The notes under the pieces are model-generated. The model was not told where the DNA came from. It made no database searches and worked only from the letters and a program-made list of their open reading frames with translations. Source: Tretioscincus oriximinensis (lineage: Eukaryota; Chordata; Lepidosauria; Squamata; Gymnophthalmidae). From it: a stretch of 64,000 bases of DNA. The stretch spans positions 256,444-320,443 of the forward strand of contig JAJVDF010000967.1 of assembly GCA_022410635.1 (NCBI GenBank). Direction: 5' to 3'. The translations under genes and the position numbers were made by a program. How positions within the stretch are numbered: position 1 is the stretch's first letter; each line of letters starts with the position of its first letter. This document shows, piece after piece, positions 59,302 to 64,000 of this stretch.

Positions 59302-59302
59302 G
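59158..59302. repeat. Compound trinucleotide array (CTA/CTG)n-(CTA)n-(AAT)n
   Basis: CTACTACTACTGTTGTTGCTGCTG leads to mixed CTA/CTG units, a CTA run (about 59203-59246) and an AAT run (about 59247-59300). All six frames are open across it, giving homopolymer stretches that are not genes. Confidence 0.95.
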
Positions 59303-60738
59303 CACCATAGCCAAAGATGAAATAACCAAGTGAGATCCCATATGTATATGAATTTAGAGAAATCTGACTATTCATTCTGGTTTGAAAGCAATATCTTATG
59401 TTTTGTGCTTTAGATTATGAAGGGAAATGTTCTATTATGAAAGGAATCCATCAAAATACTAATCTCAATTTTAAGCTAACATTCAGTCATTTCAGAAACT
59501 AACCCTTAGGGTGTTTTGTAGTATCTCTTCTTTGTATACTATTTTAATGGGACTACCTAGTAAGTTTTCCCAGTCAGGCAAAATGTCCTAAGTTTCTCAA
59601 GTCAGCCAGGACCATGATCAAAACATTTGTAGTCTTTGCTGAATGAAATAGCCCATTGTTTCATATGATACCACTGATGAAAGTTTTATACATCACTGTC
59701 AATTATGATCTTACTCTGGAAAATTCATATACCTTATATATACCATAATCTGCATAGGTAAAAGGGGGATATAGTTCAATAGTCATATTTGCTGAAGGAT
59801 ATACCTGTTCTGCTAATCACAAAGGATTAAGAGGAATAAAAACTAATAAATTGAATGGAAACTGATTAAAGTATTAGGTGTACCAGCTGAAGGTAGGTTG
59901 TCTGTTGAATAGTATAATTTCAGTTTCTGAATTGTGAGGACGATAAAATTTTAGCAAATTATCTGAAGTTATACAAGTTATGCTTTTACATAAAGGAAAT
60001 TGAAATGTGTTGATATTCAGATTATTGAGATTAGTCAATACAGTATGTGTCCAGAATAATAATGCAATATCAATGTTGTACATGAAAGCTAGTAATTTTT
60101 GTTATTTTATTTTCCATTTTTATTATCTATGAAAGTTGAGCTTTAGAAATGTCAGTTGGATTAAAGTTCACTTATGCTTTAACTATTTTATGAACTAACT
60201 TAAGTGACACTGTTGTAAATTACTCTTGTAAGTTTGAATGCCATTTTGGCACAATTTGCTAAGTTTTTGAATAACAGTCTTCATTTCTCAAATTAAAAAA
60301 AAGAGTTTCAGTATTTTAGAGAAACACAAAATACTCAACCACTTGTAGGTAGTAGTCTTTATAGGTCAAGGTGGAGGTCAGTGGAAAGAGCTGAATGACT
60401 GAATCTTTACAATATTGGCTGGAGGATAAAAAAGGACTTTTGTAGAGCATACTGTTTATCTCTTAACCTTCATAACGTAACAAAGTGGCTGGTAGTATTT
60501 GTGAAAACTCTCTGGATACTGATTTGTCTGCTATGCTTCACATCAACATAAACTGTTAATGCTCAGTGCTGAAATTTTAATGAGTTCCTAATTTGTTAAT
60601 GGGAAAGAAAAGGATCGATTATCAGAGTAATAATATCGAAGCAAATATCTGATCAGTGATTGTTTGGTTCTCATCTTTAATAGTTTGTGAATGATACTGT
60701 TATAGTATAAATCTTGTGGATTCTGACAAGTTAAACAT

Positions 60739-60955
60739 TTACTATATTTTTTGGTATATAAAATGTACTTTAATTTCCCCCCAAAGTAGGGGAAAAATAA
60801 TCTGAATGTAGCAAAATTCTTCATATGTAGAAAATGCTCGCAAAGCTGGCAGTAGCAGCAGCTCAAGTGTGAAAAAAAATCTTNATTTTTTTCCCCCTTA
60901 TTTTCCTCTTTTAAAATCTAGGTGTGACTTATGTCCCGCAAAATATGCTGTTTGT
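60739..60955. mobile_element. Decayed MITE of the TATTTTTTGGTATATAA type
   Basis: ACTATATTTTTTGGTATATAAAATGTACTTT then TTCCCCCCAAAGTAGGGG at the left is matched, in reverse complement, by AGGTGTGACTTATGTCCCGC then AAAATATGCT at the right. Ends of this kind (TATTTTT..ATAAGACGCAC) belong to short DNA transposons common in amniotes. No coding capacity. Confidence 0.5.
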
Positions 60956-61694
60956 TTACTGCCTATAAACAAGTTTTAGATAAAAAAAGTCTTAGGAACT
61001 AAGATATTTAAATCCACAGTACCTGAAAGTAGGGATGGGAGAGCTGTCATTTCAACCAAAGGACATTTATTGTGGATGTCAATAGCAGAAGACAAAACAC
61101 ATATTTGTATTAACATTGCGTGTTTTAGTACACATTAGTGATTTAGACATTTTAGAAACATTTATTTATAGTCAGTTTCAAGTTCACTTTTCATAACTGA
61201 ACGATTGATTTCTTCATTTATTGTAGAGATGCTGCTTGCATAACTGGAGATTCTGTTGGGATTTACACAAATCAACCTCTGTTGGCAAGCCACAATGCAT
61301 TTTGAGGAGCAAACTATATTTTCTGTGTAAGCCTTTCTTTTATATTGCCAAATGGCAAATCTAGTCTGAGAGGAGCTGTAAAAGACGTGGAAGTATGTTT
61401 GAGTATATATGAACCATACCAAGTTCTTTCTAGTAGTATGTGGAATGTGTACTTAATTGTGGATATTACACACTGACACCGCATATACAGTGAGTGCATA
61501 AATATAATATAGAAAACTAAGCATGAACAAATGTGTCTGATTTCATACTGTTTCTATAGAAACTTGCAATAGTTTTGAATGACTTCAGTTGGTAGAATAT
61601 GTATTAACGTGCAGTAGCTCTTCAGACAGTGTAGCATTTGTATTATTTGGAAATAATCTATTTTAAAAATACATTTTTTAGATAAGGTTGACTA

Positions 61695-61960
61695 CAGGTT
61701 TGGTGACAGTTTGGTGTAGGGGTTAGAGTGTTGGACTCTTATCTGGCAGTCTTCCAGTTCGATTCCCCACTCCTCCATGAAAGCCAGCTGGGTGACCTTG
61801 GGCCAGTCACAGTTCTTTAGAACTCTCTCAGCACCACTCAGCACCACATACTTCACAGGGTGTCTATTATGGAGAAAGCAANAAAAGCTAGGTGCGCCCC
61901 CCCTTTGATGGGCCGCCCTGAGACCTTCGGGTGTAGGGTGGGATATAAGTAAAATAAAAA
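61695..61960 (+). mobile_element. tRNA-type SINE, full-length reference copy
   Basis: GTTTGGTGTAGGGGTTAGAGTGTTGG (A box), CCAGTTCGATTCCCCACTCC (B box), CAGCTGGGTGACCTTGGGCCAGTCACAG, TTAGAACTCTCTCAGC, CACAGGGTGTCTATTATGG, GCCGCCCTGAGACCTTCGGGTGTAGGGTGGGATATAAG and an AATAAA tail. It is the most complete copy of the common SINE, with 5316, 18308, 30005 and 39380 as relatives. Confidence 0.9.
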
Positions 61961-61961
61961 G

Positions 61962-62150
61962 AACTGGGTTCTTAGAAAATGAACTGGGTTCTTATACCCT
62001 GCTTTTCTCACCTTTCAAGGGGACTCAAAGCAGCTTACAAGGGTATTTTGCCCAAAGGCTTACATTCTATCTTGTCCACCAGGCTGTGGTGGTTCCCATT
62101 TATCTACTTACGGTCAGCTGCAAACTTGCAATTCTTGCATTACGGTACTT
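61962..62150 (-). mobile_element. tRNA-Lys-like SINE (family K) 3' part, minus strand
   Basis: GAACTGGGTTCTTATACCCTGCTTTTCTCACC, GGGACTCAAAGCAGCTTAC, TTTGCCCAAAGGCTTACATTC and GGTGGTTCCCATTTATCTACTT are the reverse of the 3' two-thirds of the 43811 and 57484 copies. The tRNA-like head is missing. It lies tail to tail with the SINE at 61695, and GAACTGGGTTCTTA is doubled at the join. Confidence 0.85.
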
Positions 62151-62884
62151 CATTTTTTTATTTTTAAGATACTACAAAAAATTGGGTTTTTTTTTTCATA
62201 AGTGAAATTATTTTGGTTTTATACTAGTAGAAAATAAAATAAAAGGAAATGGGTGATGCGTCCAATCATACCCATCATTCTTTAAAAATATCATTAAAAA
62301 CATCATTAAAAATATCAATAACTTTAAATTGTGTAAAACAGCAGCAAAACTGTAGTCTATAGTAGTCTATTTCATCTATATAAACAGTGGTTTTCCTAAA
62401 AAAGAAGAAGAAGGTTTGCTTCTGGAGCATTCAGTCCAGGGAGTGTGTTGGAATTATGTTGGAATGTGCTTCAGAATGGGCTGCACTTTTCTGTATTTTC
62501 AAATAAAATTTATTTTAAATGCATACTGTGAAACATACCCTTCCCTCTTTTGTCCACTGCTGTAAGGAAAAGTAGGCTCATTGTCTTTTGCAGATTTTTA
62601 TTGTTCTGTGTAAACTTAATTTGTTAATCCTGTGAAATTTGTCATAGATAAATTTGCTTGGATTATCTTGTCACTACCGTATCTGCATTCTTTTGTTCAT
62701 TGCTTATTCATAATTTAACATTCTGGCAGTGAGCCTTTTTGGGTTGCTCACAAAAGATATATGACCTCTACCAGCTGCTACTCTAACCTGCAGAATGCTC
62801 AGCAAGACATTAGCAATGTGAGGATTCCTCTACTGATTAAAGTGCTCTTAACCAGTTCATAAAAATCTCAGGAATTTCTACAAA

Positions 62885-62940
62885 TAGCTTTCTTTCCTTC
62901 CGTCTTTCTTTCCTTCCTTCCTCTTCCCCTCTTAACTTCC
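62885..62940. repeat. (TTCC)/(TTTC) simple repeat
   Basis: TTTCTTTCCTTCC units followed by CTCTTCCCCTC. Confidence 0.8.
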
Positions 62941-63054
62941 TCTTCTCAAATTAAAATATTTAATTTCTGCCCTAATTGGTGGTGGAAGTGGTGGTTTTCT
63001 TTTTGAATTAAAAATAANATGACTAGAGTTATGCATATCCTTGCAAAGTTAAAT

Positions 63055-63715
63055 GTATCATCAGTCAACCCAACAGTTCAGCTATTTGGGATGCAGATGC
63101 CAAAATCGACAAAAAGATTGATAACAGGTTAGCAAAGATACACATTGCATTTGGTAGACTGTACAAAAGATCCAGGATTAACGAACAGCTGAAGAAAAGC
63201 ATGAAAATCAGCATGTATGGTATCATTGTACTGTCTACTCTTCTGTTTGGGTCTGAGACATGGGTTACCTACTGCTGCCACCTACGTCTCCTTGAGTGCT
63301 TTCACTAGCACTGCCTCCGTACCATTCTATACATCCAGCACCATAGTTCTTCAAGTAGCTGAAGTTACCAGCAACGAGGCCATGCTATTGAACAAGCAGA
63401 TGTGCTGGGCAGGACAAATCTCCATGATGAAGGATTATCGCCTACCTAAGATAACACTGGTGAGCTGGCTATTGGTCACCATGATAGAGGTGCTCCAAAG
63501 AAGAGAGATAAGGACTTCCTCAAGAAATGTTTGGATGCCTGCCATATGAACCACAGTCAGTGGCTTACCTTAGCAGCAAATCGTGGGGGCTGGAGACTCT
63601 TTAACTCTTTCTCCTTCAGTACAGAAGAAAGCACAATAACCAGGATTCAACCGCTGCACCACGTTCATATAAGACCTTCCCCTGCAATGAATATCCCATA
63701 TTGGCCTTATTAGCC
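63055..63715 (+). mobile_element. Non-LTR retrotransposon C-terminal fragment, plus strand
   Basis: Across frames the sequence reads IDNRLAKIHIAFGRLYKRS, LLFGSETWVTY, LLECFHQHCLRTIL and then LLNKQMCWAGQISMMKDYRLPKITL. This is the region after the reverse transcriptase core in several non-LTR clades (LLYGSETW, then LRWAGHVxRM). A frameshift lies near 63270. It is of the same family as 10867-11345. The clade is left open; RTE- or I-like is possible. Confidence 0.7.
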
Positions 63716-63889
63716 ACCCAGCAAGCCTATGGAAGGTGGGGACAACTAGCCCTCCCTTTATAGATCTTCATTCACAAAACTACACCTAAATATAAATGTA
63801 GATTATCATTATTCTCATGACTTTTAGTTTTAACATCCTTTCCTCAAAATTTAAGATCTTTCCACCATTATAGATAGGTTTCCAGCATT

Positions 63890-64000
63890 TCTGCACTGGG
63901 CTTTATTCTGATAATATCCNAGAATAGGGACTTGCCATCCATATCTTAGTGTAGACTATGGTACAACCTCGCTCTTGTATACTCTGGTCATCACTGTGGC
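63890..64000. mobile_element. Palindromic element F, cut by window end
   Basis: CACTGGGCTTTATTCTGATA, GACTTGCCATCCATATC and TTAGTGTAGACTATGG are related to the left half of element C (45509-45690). The other arm would lie beyond 64000. Confidence 0.5.

Larger units (their letters stand above)
51480..64000 (+). other. NPAS3: NPAS3 intron 1 (5' part)
   Basis: Begins at the exon 1b donor and runs off the window. I looked for the next expected coding sequence (of the kind ITAQHPLPNQSECRKIYR) and did not see it, so this intron exceeds 12.5 kb, as expected for a very long gene. The stretches 52240-56175, 59305-60735 and 62155-63050 hold no recognised feature beyond small repeats. NPAS3 introns in mammals are rich in conserved enhancers, but none can be identified here without alignment. 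Confidence 0.8.

Noticed and set aside
59067..59375. Poly-Ile, poly-Leu, poly-Ser and poly-Asn frames
   Set aside because: They are translations of the trinucleotide array in all frames.

Overview
This is a vertebrate genomic window, most likely from a squamate reptile. I infer this from the repeat mix (L2- and CR1-clade LINEs, tRNA-derived SINEs of the squamate type, a Ty3/gypsy relic, many short inverted-repeat DNA elements), the AT-rich background with a few sharp CpG islands, and one recognisable vertebrate gene. Scattered single N positions point to a draft assembly. There are no bacterial features; nearly all open frames are chance frames or decayed transposon frames.

The one host gene is the 5' end of NPAS3 (neuronal PAS domain protein 3, a bHLH-PAS transcription factor) on the + strand. 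Two alternative first coding exons are visible, each in its own CpG island. Exon 1a (coding 47212-47372) ends with ...QGITSYQQ plus CG. Exon 1b (coding 51430-51479) encodes MAPTKPSFQQDPSRRE plus CG. Both stop after the second base of an Arg codon at a GT donor, so either can splice to the same downstream exon. No later NPAS3 exon was found; from 51480 to 64000 the window is intron.

Layout. 1-44900: intergenic DNA upstream of NPAS3, filled with repeats: an L2-type LINE on the minus strand (about 8240-10535), a hAT-like non-autonomous element with 13-bp terminal inverted repeats and 8-bp target duplications (7249-7758), CR1 3' ends, an unnamed repeat family with four copies, a minisatellite beside a Ty3/gypsy gag/protease relic (28388-30000), a CR1 with its FADD box (32156-33240), and an L2-type LINE on the plus strand with a foldback 5' end (36550-39320). 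44950-47480: CpG-rich promoter region of exon 1a, with a cluster of large palindromic repeats just upstream (45472-46385). 50150-52240: second CpG island, with exon 1b and several CTG/CAG/CGG runs. 52240-64000: intron with SINEs, a compound trinucleotide array, a LINE relic and part of another palindromic element at the window end.

The most unusual material is a group of palindromic elements whose termini resemble AAGGCTGCATCCACAC but whose stems differ, and a 204-bp GC-rich segment with a perfect 17-bp target duplication nested inside a foldback element (22384-22946). I could not assign either to a known family from sequence alone.
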